A DNA stretch of 64,000 nt from Ehrlichia canis str. Jake (lineage in GTDB: Bacteria > Pseudomonadota > Alphaproteobacteria > Rickettsiales > Anaplasmataceae). The position numbers and the translations under genes are program-made. A model generated the notes under the pieces. It did not search any database. It worked only from the letters and a program-made list of their open reading frames with translations, and was not told where the DNA came from. This document shows positions 18,383-28,721 of the stretch, one piece after another. Numbering within the stretch: position 1 is the first letter of the stretch; the number at the start of each line of letters is the position of its first letter. The stretch lies in NCBI RefSeq assembly GCF_000012565.1, contig NC_007354.1:248001-312000 (forward strand), written 5' to 3'.

Positions 18383-18859
18383 TTATAAATTTGTAGCTTT
18401 ATTATCAATATCTACTACACCAGACATTGATTCTTCATCTATAGCTAAGACTGTTATTTTATATGGTGTAGTATCTGTAACATCTATGCTTACTGTACCG
18501 GGAGTAAATGTTATAGAATTTGCAACTATTAGTGCATTTAAACCTGTAGTTTGTTTGGTTTGTATTACTTTAAAGATTGATGGATTAATCCTTGTTCTAA
18601 AGTTCCATACTTTTTTTATTATATGTATGTTAGATAATATAACTTGTTGAATAAGCCATGAAAAATAGGATAGAAAGTGCAATATCTGAGTTCTTGATTG
18701 ATGGTAAATGTAGTTCTCATTTGATGGTATAGCATTCTTTAATATTCTTGTTATAAGTAATGTAGTTATGCAGCTTACAGCACCTAATGTTATGAAAAAT
18801 AAGTCAAAGTATCCTGATAAAGTCAACCAAAATATGAACAATATAAAAAATTTCTTCAC
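18383..18859 (-). CDS. mnhE: Na+/H+ antiporter subunit E (MnhE/MrpE family)
   Basis: A 158-aa membrane protein. Two N-terminal hydrophobic segments (about residues 4-24 and 24-40) are followed by the family hallmark NSITFTPGTVSIDV (about residues 114-127) and a soluble tail. MnhE/MrpE is a small subunit of the multi-subunit Mrp cation/proton antiporter. No other Mrp subunit is adjacent; Rickettsiales often scatter these genes. The hydrophobic ORF on the opposite strand is its shadow. Confidence 0.85.
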   Translation of the reverse strand: MKKFFILFIFWLTLSGYFDLFFITLGAVSCITTLLITRILKNAIPSNENYIYHQSRTQILHFLSYFSWLIQQVILSNIHIIKKVWNFRTRINPSIFKVIQTKQTTGLNALIVANSITFTPGTVSIDVTDTTPYKITVLAIDEESMSGVVDIDNKATNL

Positions 18860-18995
18860 TGCTTTTTATTATTAAAGTATTTGATTACAAGTAATATTAG
18901 CACAAAACATTATAATTATTTATTGCTAAATCACTATAGTGTTTTATTATAACATACTCAATTCTGAGAACACTGTATAATAGTTTATTGATAGT

Positions 18996-19592
18996 ATGCA
19001 AGTGATTTATGTAATTAATGTAGTGTTAATATTCTTTATAACTGGAGTTTTATTACATGATGTTTATAGCATTAGTGGTGATAAAGTTGTAGAGTTTAAT
19101 TTATTAGATAATGTTGAATTTGTTAAAAGTAGTGATAATTTTTCTGGAGATTTAAAGAATAAAATAAGCTTGGTTCAAGTAGATAATAGTGCTATATCTG
19201 TTGTGGATTTACAAGATTGGTATTATCGTTTGTTAAAGCAGGAGGAAAGCTTAAAAAGTAAAGAAACTTTATTAAGAGATGTTGAAAAACACAATAATGA
19301 GCAGATTTTATACTTAGAGAATGTGAAAAAAGTGTTAGCATCATTAGTTAAGGTTGATGATCAAAAAGAAAGAATACACAGTTTAGTAAAAATATACGAA
19401 AATATGCCTGTTGAGTTAGCTGCGGAAATATTTGGATTATTGGATATAAATTCACTAATGTCGATAGCGAATAATATTGATAGAGTAACTTTATCAAATA
19501 TATTATTACATGTAAGTCCAAATGTAACTGAAATGATTAAAAAGGCATCTACAAGTGTATCTAAATGTGATTGTAGTAGTAATATTTCTTAA
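18996..19592 (+). CDS. membrane-anchored coiled-coil protein with MotE/MgtE_N-like domain
   Basis: A 198-aa protein with one N-terminal membrane anchor (about residues 3-21), a Lys/Glu-rich coiled coil (about 72-110) and a C-terminal helical domain. The stretch VKIYENMPVELAAEIFGLLD (about 126-145) resembles the MgtE N-terminal/MotE fold (pattern Y-x-x-M-x-x-x-x-A-A-x-I). The same anchor, coiled coil and MgtE_N order is seen in alphaproteobacterial MotE, a periplasmic chaperone of the flagellar motor. Ehrlichia is non-flagellate, so the role here is unknown. It is diverged from MnhE and stands alone. Confidence 0.6.
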   Translation: MQVIYVINVVLIFFITGVLLHDVYSISGDKVVEFNLLDNVEFVKSSDNFSGDLKNKISLVQVDNSAISVVDLQDWYYRLLKQEESLKSKETLLRDVEKHNNEQILYLENVKKVLASLVKVDDQKERIHSLVKIYENMPVELAAEIFGLLDINSLMSIANNIDRVTLSNILLHVSPNVTEMIKKASTSVSKCDCSSNIS

Positions 19593-20576
19593 AGATTGGA
19601 TTTTATAGTTTTGCATTTTATTAAATTAGCATTCAATAGGTTTTTAAATTTAGTTGTAGTTGTGGTCTTTGTGTAAAAATGCTATGCAATAAAAACTGTA
19701 ATGGTAGTGGTAGTTTATTATAGTTATTATAAATTTTTGCATTTTTATTTAGGTAGTTTTTTGTCTGATATTGAGTGTAAGGTGTTTGTATAATGATAAG
19801 TTATGGTAATTTTTTTAAAATAAGATAGTTAATACTAATAGCTTAATTGAATTTTATATTTAAGTTGAAAACTAACATTAATGTTTTTTTATTGTATTGA
19901 TCTTACGTAAATATAGTTGTTGGTTTTGTAATGGATGAATGAAAAGCAGTGTTTAATGCAGAGTAGTATTAATTCTTACTTTTAAAGTCTTGTCTTGTAT
20001 GATGTTAAGGTTACGAGTCGCTGATATTATGATAACATATGTTTTACGATGGGTAAATGAATACAATGCTTAGCTTTAGGACAATATTTCTTTTGGAGTC
20101 TGATAATACTAATATAACAAGTTATGCAGTTTTGTTATCTTGTTGATTATAAATTTGCTAATCTTATGTAACATGTACTTTTGCAGAGTGTGGGGTAATG
20201 TTTGAATTAAATAATGATTACTGTTAAACCCTAAAATTATGTCTGAAAGGTTTTTATCAGTTTGTTAAATTGAGTAACTTATTCGTTTAATCAATGAGTT
20301 ATGATTTGTATGTGAATTTATAGTAAATGCGGATAGTAAATCTAAAAAGTGTTACTAATTAGGCTGATCTCTAGCTTTAGGCAAGATGTTTACTGTTGAC
20401 ACTTTTTTACATGTTTGTAGTTACATTTAAATGCTAATTGTTCTTGAAATACTTGAGGCATATTTTATTGTTCCGGGTTGTGATTTGTGTTCTAATCAAC
20501 CTTATATCATTACTTTGATAGGTTTTTAAATTGTTACTATTTCCGTAATATTGTAGTTGTGGAAATAAATTTTGAA
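19593..20576. other. non-coding gap of about 980 bp
   Basis: Convergent gap between the MotE-like gene and coaX. AT-rich and stop-dense in all frames. No gene, RNA or strong repeat recognised. Confidence 0.45.
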
Positions 20577-21371
20577 TCAAATACTGTTTTGTGCTGTGTT
20601 ATTAGACAGCATATTATGTAAATATAAAATACCTTTGATAGTGAGATCTGTTTCAATGTTATTAATAGCAGTTTTGTGGTCAAAGAATAAGTAAGAGTTT
20701 CCTCCTGTTGCTATTACATGTAGATCTTTTTTTTCTTCTTTGATGATTTTTTCAATCATTCCATTAACCATTGTTATATATCCCCAGTATACTCCTGATT
20801 CCATAGCATGATATATATTATTATGTACTACTTTATCTTGTTTTGATACTGATACCTCTGGTAATAATGCAGTGAATTGTCTCATACTTTTTGCTAGAAT
20901 ATGTGCTCCAGGTGCTATTACTTGTCCATATATACATTTATCTTTATTAAGTAAGTTAAATACTGTTGCAGTTCCCATTCCTATTATTAATAAGTCTTTA
21001 TTGGGATATATATTACTTGCTGCAATTATATCTGCTAATCTGTCTGACCCTAATGCTTTATTTTGGAGGTTTATTTTAATATTAAAAATGTCTGCGTGAT
21101 TGTTATCTAGTATTATAGGATTTATATTGAAGTAGTTTTTACTTAGTTCTAGCATTGGTTTTGTTATGCTTGGAACTACACTTGATATAATAATATTATT
21201 TATGTTTTTAAAATCTGTATTTAATTGATTTATTATGTTATTTAAATAAAAAAAATATTGATCTGCTGTTTTTGCTTGTTGTGAAGCTATTCTTATTATT
21301 TTGAGTATTCTATTACTTGTACAGATTGCAAATTTTATATTTGTATTCCCTACATCTATTGCTATTAGCAT
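20577..21371 (-). CDS. coaX: type III pantothenate kinase
   Basis: Phosphorylates pantothenate in the first step of CoA synthesis. Length is 264 aa, normal for CoaX. It has an ASKHA-type N-terminal phosphate loop [11 protein letters not shown] (residues 5-15, with D6), the GSDRLADI motif with the catalytic aspartate, [11 protein letters not shown], and a C-terminal ATGGNS nucleotide-binding turn. It starts 9 bp downstream of pyrD on the same strand, so pyrD-coaX is probably one transcript. Confidence 0.94.
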   Translation of the reverse strand: MLIAIDVGNTNIKFAICTSNRILKIIRIASQQAKTADQYFFYLNNIINQLNTDFKNINNIIISSVVPSITKPMLELSKNYFNINPIILDNNHADIFNIKINLQNKALGSDRLADIIAASNIYPNKDLLIIGMGTATVFNLLNKDKCIYGQVIAPGAHILAKSMRQFTALLPEVSVSKQDKVVHNNIYHAMESGVYWGYITMVNGMIEKIIKEEKKDLHVIATGGNSYLFFDHKTAINNIETDLTIKGILYLHNMLSNNTAQNSI

Positions 21372-21380
21372 ATTTTTCTA

Positions 21381-22433
21381 CTAATGATTACATCCTATTG
21401 CGTCACTTACTTTAGTGAATCCGTCTGCAGCTAAAAGTTCAGCTAATTCTAAGCTGATTTTATTAGCTATGTTGAATCCATTGTACACTATGGCAGTGTA
21501 TAGCTGTATTAAGGATGCACCAGCTTTTATTTTTTCATATGCATGGTATCCACTACTTACTCCACCACATCCTATTAATAAAAGTTTACCTTGTGAAACT
21601 TGATATATTTCAGATAGTACTTGTGTTGATAAGTCAAAAAGTGGCTTCCCGCTTAACCCCCCGCGTATATTTATGTCTGTATTGAGTAGTGTTTTATGCT
21701 GTAATGAAGTATTGCTTATTATTAGTCCACTAATTTTATATTGTAGGGCTAAATCTACAATATCTTGCTTTTTGTTGTCATTGATGTCTGGTGAAATTTT
21801 TAACATTATAGGTATGGATTCTGCATAATCTGCTGACTTGCGAACTTGAGATATAGCTGTTAGTAGTTCTAATAATAAATCTTTTTTTTGAAATTCGTGT
21901 AACCCTGGAGTATTAGGGGATGAGATGTTAAGTGTAATGTAATTACTTAAGCCATAGACTTTCTGTACTAGGTCAAAATAATCTTGAATAGGGTTTTTTG
22001 ATTTTTTGTTAAATCCTATATTAATACCGAATATACAGTGGTTGAGTTCGATATTATCTACTTTCTTTATTAAAAAATCTACTCCTTTATTATTGAAGCC
22101 TAGACTATTAATTAGTGCTTCTTTATTGATTAGTCTGTGTATGCGTGGTTTTTTGTTACCTCTTTGTGGATATTTTGTAATTGTTCCAACTTCAACGAAA
22201 CCAAATCCATTAGCAAGTAAAGGTTGTATTACTTCTGCATTCTTGTCAAATCCAGCTGCTACTCCTATAGGACTTTTAATGATTTTGTTAAAGGCTCGGA
22301 TGTTAAGTGACCTTGGAATGTCAACTTTCTTTACAGGAATAAAGTTATTTTTTAATGCAAAAATTGTTATTTTGTGCGCAATTTCTGGTGGTATGCAAAA
22401 CAGTGGGTTAGTGAATATCTGTTTAAATGACAC
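21381..22433 (-). CDS. pyrD: dihydroorotate dehydrogenase (quinone), class 2
   Basis: Membrane-associated flavoenzyme of pyrimidine synthesis that passes electrons to quinone. Length is 350 aa. Class 2 features are the N-terminal helical extension, GVAAGFDKNAE, VEVGTITKYPQRGN, the LNISSPNTPGL motif with the class 2 catalytic serine, and IGCGGVSSGYHAYEKIKAGA for FMN phosphate binding. It is the first gene of the pyrD-coaX pair. Confidence 0.97.
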   Translation of the reverse strand: MSFKQIFTNPLFCIPPEIAHKITIFALKNNFIPVKKVDIPRSLNIRAFNKIIKSPIGVAAGFDKNAEVIQPLLANGFGFVEVGTITKYPQRGNKKPRIHRLINKEALINSLGFNNKGVDFLIKKVDNIELNHCIFGINIGFNKKSKNPIQDYFDLVQKVYGLSNYITLNISSPNTPGLHEFQKKDLLLELLTAISQVRKSADYAESIPIMLKISPDINDNKKQDIVDLALQYKISGLIISNTSLQHKTLLNTDINIRGGLSGKPLFDLSTQVLSEIYQVSQGKLLLIGCGGVSSGYHAYEKIKAGASLIQLYTAIVYNGFNIANKISLELAELLAADGFTKVSDAIGCNH

Positions 22434-22595
22434 AATACTTAATGGTTAGTTGATATACATATACACTGATTATATCAGTTTTTTATAAAAATACTACTTG
22501 TATAACTAATAAATGTGTATAACAACTGTTAAGATAATGAAATATATAGAATTATACTGTAAATTGCTTATACTAAAAGTTGAGGGGAATATAAT

Positions 22596-23180
22596 ATGAA
22601 TATCTTATCTGTTGATAATGTTCAAGATTTACGAAATTTGCATGCTATATCTCATCCTATTGAGAAGATAGATCAAGAAATTATAGCGTTAGCTAATGAT
22701 ATGATGAAAGTTATGGAAGATAGTAAGACTGTAGGATTATCTGCAGTGCAACTTGGTAATCATAGTAGAATGTTTACCATAAATATGTTTAGTGGATTGT
22801 TTGATGTTACACAGGATATAAAGGTTTTATCTGGACACCATTCTTTACATGGTAAAAATATGGTATGTATAAATCCTGAGGTTCTTAGTTTTTCTGCTGA
22901 AACTGTTGATTTATTTGAAGGTTGTTCTTCAGCTAAGTCTTATGGGTTAATTAATATTACTAGACCAAAGCATATGGATTTTAGATATACAGATTTATTA
23001 GGAAATAAATGTGTTGTTAGAGTTTATGGATGGCTTTCTAGATGTATACAACATGAACTTGATCATTTAAATGGAATATTATTAGCTAATGTTGTAGATA
23101 ACATAAAAAATAATTGTGTTAATAGTATTTCTTATGAGGATCATAGCGTTATACATATACTGCTTGTGAACAAAAAATAA
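22596..23180 (+). CDS. def: peptide deformylase (divergent paralogue type)
   Basis: Removes N-formyl from nascent proteins. Length is 194 aa, and the ATG at 22596 follows a strong GAGGGG. Motif I is GLSAVQLG (residues 47-54), motif II is EGCSS (108-112) instead of the usual EGCLS, and motif III is HELDH (153-157). Metal ligands C110, H153 and H157 and the catalytic E154 are all kept. Residues 64-90 form an insertion compared with E. coli Def. Metal binding and catalysis are probably retained; substrate preference may be altered. It is not next to fmt, which lies at 59914. Confidence 0.85.
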   Translation: MNILSVDNVQDLRNLHAISHPIEKIDQEIIALANDMMKVMEDSKTVGLSAVQLGNHSRMFTINMFSGLFDVTQDIKVLSGHHSLHGKNMVCINPEVLSFSAETVDLFEGCSSAKSYGLINITRPKHMDFRYTDLLGNKCVVRVYGWLSRCIQHELDHLNGILLANVVDNIKNNCVNSISYEDHSVIHILLVNKK

Positions 23181-23823
23181 TGTTCTTATTTGTAAGAAGT
23201 TATGTAAGCAATACTATATTTAACAAGAAGTAGCGAATTTTTGAAAAGTTACATTATTGTATAAAGCAAAATATATATTTGATAAAGCTAGTGTGTGTGT
23301 TTACAAATGAAAATTAGCAGTTAATCTATAAATTATTAATCTAGTTAGGTTATATAGTTTTATGGTGCATTGAGTATCAAATAGTGTTCCGATTGAAAGG
23401 ATATACTTGATTATTAGTTTATGAGATTAGTATTGAGTTTATGTGGTTAAGTATAGAGATATAACAAAAAATATGATAAGAGTGCTAGTAGAGTTGTAAG
23501 GATAATTACCTGCTTAAATATGGCTATATCTTTTTTATTATGTATGTTATTTGTAGAAATGAAATGCATTTTACAATGGTATAGTTTTTATATATTGATG
23601 GATATAGCGTTAATGTGAATGTGTTCATATTGTTAGGTTTTATCAATTGTTTTTATGGTGTGTGATATGCAAAAGTTTTTGTAAAGTTGAGTATTATCGG
23701 TAATTGATAAATATTATTATTTATACGACTAATATATTCATTATTTTTATAACTCAAGCTATCACGACAAGTTTGTAATCTGTGCAGTAATAAGGTTAGT
23801 TTGCTGTTATATTATGAAAGCAA
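23181..23823. other. non-coding gap
   Basis: About 640 bp between the convergent def and argH genes. No gene seen. A small inverted repeat (TTCTTA/TAAGAA) follows def but lacks a T-run. Confidence 0.45.
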
Positions 23824-25239
23824 TTATATATTATTTTTGTCTGTTTGTGAGAATTTAATATTGCTAAGGTATGCTTTACCTTTCTTTATTGCTTCTATTA
23901 CATTAGTAGGTGCAGTACCTCCATAACTGGTTCTGCTAGCAACTGAATTTTCTACTGATAATACTGAAAATACAGTGTCATTTATGGAAGGAATAATTGT
24001 TTTTATTTGTTCTAATGTTAATTCATGTAATTTGCATTGATTATGTTCAGCAAGTTTAACTATTTGACCAGTCGTTTCATGGGCCTCTCTAAATGAAAGA
24101 TTAAGATTTTTTACTAACCAGTCTGCAAGATCTGTTGCTGTTGAATAATCATGTTCTGCTGCTTTTAGCATGTTGTTTTTATTAATTATTATGTTACTTA
24201 GCATGTTGTTCATTGCTTCTATGCATAGCATTAAATTGTTTGTAGCATCAAATAATGCTTCCTTATCTTCTTGCATATCTTTGCTGTATGCTAACGGTAA
24301 TCCTTTCATGACTACTAATATTTGATTTAATGATGCAAAAATTCTTCCAGTTTTTCCTCTGATAAGCTCTGCTGCATCTGGGTTCTTCTTTTGTGGCATT
24401 ATTGAGCTGCCAGTTGTAATATTATCGGAAAGTGTGATGAACTTAAAGTTATAACTGCACCAAAGTATGATCTCTTCTGCTAATCTTGATAAATGCATTA
24501 TACAAATTGAAGCATTTGATAGAAATTCAATAGCATAGTCTCTATCTGATACTGCATCTATAGAATTTTCTGTTGGACTGTAGAATCCTAGTTCTTGTGC
24601 AACGAAGTGTCTATCTATTGGAAAAGATGTTCCTGCTAATGCTGCAGATCCTAAAGGACATTGATTCATGCGTTTGTATAAATCTTGCCAGCGTGAGAAA
24701 TCTCTTTTGAACATTTCAAAATATGCCATTAAGTGGTGACCTAATGTTACAGGTTGAGCAATTTGTAGATGTGTAAATCCTGGCATGATGGTATTGTAAT
24801 GGGATTCAGCAAGATTAATGATGGTGTCTTGTAATTCATGTAAGTAGTGTTCTATTTTTACTATTGACTTACGTATCCAAAGTTTGAAGTCTGTTGCAAC
24901 TTGATCGTTACGTGATCTTGCAGTATGCAATTTCCCTGCAATATTCCCTACCATTTTCTTTAAATTATGTTCTATATTCATGTGTATGTCTTCTAGATCA
25001 GTACTAAACTCGAAAGTACCAGATGAAATTTGATTTTGTATCACCTCTAATCCATGAATTATAAGTTGACCTTCATATTTACTAATGATTCTTTGATTAA
25101 CTAGCATTTTGCAATGTGCTATTGATCCTGCTATATCTTCTTCGTATAATGTTTTGTCAAATGATATTGATTCATTAATCTTTTTCATAATATCACTAGA
25201 GGATGTAGTAAATCTTCCTCCCCATAAAGGATTTTTCAT
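23824..25239 (-). CDS. argH: argininosuccinate lyase
   Basis: Splits argininosuccinate into arginine and fumarate, the last step of arginine synthesis. Length is 471 aa. The N-terminus LWGGRF is typical. Catalytic H157 sits in THLQ, and the fumarase/lyase signature GSSIMPQKKNPD is at residues 277-288, with the flexible-loop serines S278/S279. SRNDQVATD (109-117) contacts substrate. A monocistronic gene. Confidence 0.97.
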   Translation of the reverse strand: MKNPLWGGRFTTSSSDIMKKINESISFDKTLYEEDIAGSIAHCKMLVNQRIISKYEGQLIIHGLEVIQNQISSGTFEFSTDLEDIHMNIEHNLKKMVGNIAGKLHTARSRNDQVATDFKLWIRKSIVKIEHYLHELQDTIINLAESHYNTIMPGFTHLQIAQPVTLGHHLMAYFEMFKRDFSRWQDLYKRMNQCPLGSAALAGTSFPIDRHFVAQELGFYSPTENSIDAVSDRDYAIEFLSNASICIMHLSRLAEEIILWCSYNFKFITLSDNITTGSSIMPQKKNPDAAELIRGKTGRIFASLNQILVVMKGLPLAYSKDMQEDKEALFDATNNLMLCIEAMNNMLSNIIINKNNMLKAAEHDYSTATDLADWLVKNLNLSFREAHETTGQIVKLAEHNQCKLHELTLEQIKTIIPSINDTVFSVLSVENSVASRTSYGGTAPTNVIEAIKKGKAYLSNIKFSQTDKNNI

Positions 25240-25596
25240 ATGATTATTTCTAATTATGACTTATTGGTAACATTATCTTGTAAATGATTCAAAATTACAA
25301 CGATATTTAAGTTTTTATACAATTGTTTTTATATCTTGAATGAATTATTGTGAAATGATTCAATTATCATATTGTCTATATATCAAATAAATAATTACTT
25401 TGATATGTATTGTTATATTCAAGAATATTGTATAAAATTTACATTTTGCTAATGCATTGTAGGTGTGGAAGTGTAATATTAAGTGTGTGGTTTTGTTATA
25501 TAGGAACAGTTATGGTATCTCTAATACTTATCTAGTTGTTTTTACAAAGAATTATGTATATTTGAGTTTATATTTTGTTAAGATGTGGGAGATGTA
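25240..25596. other. divergent intergenic region
   Basis: Holds the upstream regions of argH (minus) and the esterase gene (plus). AT-rich, no additional gene. The Shine-Dalgarno for the esterase is GGGAGA at 25587-25592. Confidence 0.5.
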
Positions 25597-26238
25597 ATGA
25601 GTATAGTTATTGATGGGCCGAGTTTCATTTCTGGTGATGCTGCTAATATTTTAGTTGTATTACTACATGGTAGAGGTGCAACTGGTGACAGTATAATGTC
25701 AGTTGGTCATTTAATGAGTGGCCTATTACTTAACGCTTATTTTGTTGCTCCTAATGCTCCTATGAAGTATGGAGATACAGGTTATGCGTGGTTTAATGGA
25801 CGTGATTTTTCTGAAGATGTTATATTTGCTGATATGGAAAAAGCAGCCTTAATTGTGAATAATTTTATAGATTTACAATTGAAAAACACTGGTTTAACTG
25901 ATGATAAATTAGTTTTAGCTGGATTTTCTCAAGGTGCAATGTTAGCAGTACATATAGCATTGTTGAGAAAAAGAAAATGTGCTTCTGTTATATCTTATTC
26001 AGGAGCTATAATATGTCCAAATTACTTAAAATATAAGATGAATGTAAAACCTGATATTTGTATCATTCATGGTACGGATGATCAGGTGGTACCATTTTCA
26101 TTTTTTGATGCTGCTGTTGGATTTTTGTCTAGCAACAATGTGCCTATAGAAAGTCATGCTATTTCTGGTTTGGATCATAGTATAAATAATGTTTGTATAG
26201 AATTAAGTGCAAAGTTCATAACTGATAGACTTTCTTGA
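25597..26238 (+). CDS. alpha/beta-hydrolase carboxylesterase / phospholipase family
   Basis: A 213-aa cytosolic serine hydrolase of the phospholipase/carboxylesterase (acyl-protein thioesterase-like) family. The oxyanion-hole motif LLHGRGATG is near residue 22. The nucleophile elbow is GFSQGA with S111. The acid is D162 in HGTDDQVVP and the histidine is H194 in GLDHSI. I start at the ATG at 25597 (MSIVID) rather than the in-frame GTG at 25585, because GGGAGA at 25587-25592 is placed for the ATG. The natural substrate is not predictable; short-chain esters or acyl-proteins are usual. Confidence 0.87.
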   Translation: MSIVIDGPSFISGDAANILVVLLHGRGATGDSIMSVGHLMSGLLLNAYFVAPNAPMKYGDTGYAWFNGRDFSEDVIFADMEKAALIVNNFIDLQLKNTGLTDDKLVLAGFSQGAMLAVHIALLRKRKCASVISYSGAIICPNYLKYKMNVKPDICIIHGTDDQVVPFSFFDAAVGFLSSNNVPIESHAISGLDHSINNVCIELSAKFITDRLS

Positions 26239-26635
26239 ATTTCTAATTTTACTTAACAACTATCTTTAGTGTTTCAGATAAACTTCTGTGTGTTTTATTA
26301 CTAATATAAAATTTATGTAGATGAATGCTTTTTTTATATAGTTTTTATCTCATTGTTAGTGATTAGTTGAAAAGATAATAGATATTGTAGAGATAGCTAA
26401 AAATATAAGAAAATTGGTGTGACATTGTATTGAGAATTGATCATGCAAAGGTTGTCTTGAGATTATTTTAAGTATGAAATAATATAAGTTAAATAGTTTA
26501 CAAAAAGTGGCTATAGTACTGAATATATACAATAAAAAGTTGTATATATTGGTTGTATTGTTCTATATTATTTCAAATCTAATATAATGTTATTATATAT
26601 ATATAGTAAGAGAATTCTAAAAATAGGAGTTAGTA
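26239..26635. other. non-coding gap
   Basis: AT-rich gap of about 400 bp between the esterase and patatin genes. No gene or clear regulatory element apart from the Shine-Dalgarno AGGAG just before 26636. Confidence 0.45.
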
Positions 26636-27583
26636 ATGACTAAGTATGTGTTATCAGTAGATGGTGGAGGAGTTAGAGGTATAGTTGCTGCAACTATATT
26701 GCAAGAGATAGAAAAAAGAATAAATAAGCCATTATGTAAAGTATTTGATTTGGTATCTGGTAGTTCAGTTGGCAGTCTTATATGTGGTGCACTTTGTGTA
26801 AAGAATGCTGATGGTACTCCAAGATATAGTGCATGTGATTTGTTAGAACTAATATTGATGTATGCTGGTAAGATTTTTTGTAATTCTACTGTAAGAAATG
26901 CTTTATCATTAGTGTTTGGTCCTAAATACTCTGATAAAAATTTAAATGCAGTACTTCAAGAAATATTTGGTGATGTTACAATAAAGGACTTGATAGCGGA
27001 TTTTATTGTGCCAAGTTATGATTTGTGTTCTAATCAGACTATAATGTTTAGAAGTTGGATAGATAAATATAGTGATATAAAAGTATGTGATGTTACAAGG
27101 GCTGCTGTAGCTGCTCCTACTTATTTTACTCCAAAAAAAATGATTGTGGATAATAAAAAGCAGTTATTAGTAGATAGTGCAATTGTTTGTAATAATCCTG
27201 TCATAGCTGCATATTCTGCAGCACAAGTGTTGTACCCAAATGAAAAGATATGTTGTTTGTCTGTTGGATGTGGTACTGTTAGTCAAAGTTTTTCAGATTT
27301 GCAAAATTCTTTGTTATATTGGTCACGTAAAATACTATGTGTTATTATTGATGCTGGTTTAGAAGCTATAGATTACGAAATGGCTAGACTTGTGAAAGGA
27401 GAAGATTCATATTGTAGAATTTCTGGTGATATAGTGTATTCTGCATGTGATTTTGGTGATGCTTCTCAGGAGAATATAAAAAATCTCAAGAAAGATGCTC
27501 AAAAGATTTTGCAAGAAAATGAAAAGAATATAAATGATTTTTGTGATATGCTACTTAGTGATGATACAATTAAGAATTTATAG
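26636..27583 (+). CDS. patatin-like phospholipase
   Basis: A 315-aa patatin-family lipid acyl hydrolase. The oxyanion loop is DGGGVRG (residues 9-15). The nucleophile elbow is GSSVG with S44, and the catalytic aspartate is D180. The aspartate motif reads DSA instead of the usual DG[AG]. APTYF.P near residues 160-166 is also typical. No signal peptide is visible. In Rickettsia, related patatins (Pat1/Pat2) act as phospholipase A2 in host-membrane escape; for Ehrlichia such a role is inference. Good Shine-Dalgarno AGGAG. A single gene with a probable terminator 17 bp downstream. Confidence 0.88.
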   Translation: MTKYVLSVDGGGVRGIVAATILQEIEKRINKPLCKVFDLVSGSSVGSLICGALCVKNADGTPRYSACDLLELILMYAGKIFCNSTVRNALSLVFGPKYSDKNLNAVLQEIFGDVTIKDLIADFIVPSYDLCSNQTIMFRSWIDKYSDIKVCDVTRAAVAAPTYFTPKKMIVDNKKQLLVDSAIVCNNPVIAAYSAAQVLYPNEKICCLSVGCGTVSQSFSDLQNSLLYWSRKILCVIIDAGLEAIDYEMARLVKGEDSYCRISGDIVYSACDFGDASQENIKNLKKDAQKILQENEKNINDFCDMLLSDDTIKNL

Positions 27584-27598
27584 TTTTATATCAATTTT

Positions 27599-27621
27599 AA
27601 AAAAGTGTGTTATACACTTTT
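27599..27621 (+). terminator. probable intrinsic terminator of the patatin gene
   Basis: The inverted repeat AAAAGTGT/ACACTTTT (27601-27608 with 27614-27621, loop GTTAT) lies just after the patatin stop. It is AT-rich with a TTTT end inside the stem, so strength is uncertain. Confidence 0.45.
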
Positions 27622-28017
27622 GATGTGTGATAGTGTTATTATAGTTAAAACATATTTTGGTGGGATTTTGTGGAATATCACTTAATTGCTGTATCAGTAA
27701 GTATGTGATATAGTAGAAATTGGTGTGAATATGAATATTTTAATGTGGTGGGACTTATTTAGCTATATTTTTTACGATGACATAATTATTTTGTATTAGG
27801 AATAAGATGATGTTTTGAAAATATACTTCTCTAAGGATGAGGGTTTTTGTTATGCACTATAAGAGGATTAATATTTAATATATGTGAAGTATTTTATAGT
27901 AATGATATTTGATAATAATTTTAGGTAGATTTATTAAACAAGCAATATTGTCTTATTATACATGTAATATAAACATTAATTTACTATATTTGTCTTAATT
28001 AGTGTTAAGGGTAGAAT
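27622..28017. other. non-coding gap
   Basis: AT-rich region between the patatin gene and pdxH. No gene seen. The Shine-Dalgarno AAGGG precedes pdxH. Confidence 0.45.
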
Positions 28018-28611
28018 ATGATTAAGAGAGATCCCATTAAATTGTTTGATTTATGGTATGATGAGGTGTTAGCCTTTCCTTTTAAAGGTAAAGATCCTAC
28101 AGCAATGGTGCTTGCGACTTGTAATAAAGATTTAAAGCCTTCGGCAAGAGTTGTTCTATTAAAAAAGCACAGTGATCAGGGTTTTATATTTTTTACGAAT
28201 ATAAATAGTCGTAAAGGCAAGGAAATAACGGACAATCCTTTTGCTGCTCTTGTTTTTGATTGGAGTTATATTGCTAAACAAGTTAGGATTGAAGGTAAAG
28301 TAAAGATACTGCCTTGTCAAGATGCAGATGAATATTATGCGTCTAGGCCTGTTGGTAGTAAAATAGGTGCCTGGTGTTCTAAACAATCTAGTGTCTTAGA
28401 GGATAGAATGAGTTTTCTTAAATCAATAGAAAAGATGACAGCAGAGTTTCATGGGAAGTCAATACCTAGGCCAGATTATTGGGTTGGAGTGGTAGTTGTT
28501 CCAATGTTAATGGAATTTTGGCAGGAGGGTTTAAACAGAATCCACACTAGATATCAATATACTAGAAGTAATAATATGGATGTATGGAATGTTGTGGAAT
28601 TATATCCATAA
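28018..28611 (+). CDS. pdxH: pyridoxamine 5'-phosphate oxidase
   Basis: FMN enzyme that oxidises pyridoxamine- or pyridoxine-5'-phosphate to PLP. Length is 197 aa. Seen are ARVVLLK and [13 protein letters not shown] (FMN and phosphate contacts), [28 protein letters not shown], and a C-terminal [12 protein letters not shown]. The last corresponds to the family's FWQ-x-x-x-x-R-x-H active-site end. PLP made here would serve bioF and other PLP enzymes. A single gene with a nearby terminator-like hairpin. Confidence 0.96.
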
Positions 28612-28721
28612 TAAATGATGATTAGCTGATGAGATTATAGGTTTCTCTGTAGAGTAAAAAACACAGTTATTTTGCTATAGCTGATGTAGTGTTTTAAAAG
28701 AAAATTTTAGAATAGCTTACC

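Noticed and set aside
18366-18650. 94-aa hydrophobic ORF on the plus strand
   Set aside because: It lies inside the minus-strand MnhE-like gene, which has the clear family motif; this is its shadow.
22006-22449. 147-aa ORF on the plus strand
   Set aside because: Entirely antisense to pyrD; no start signal or family motif.
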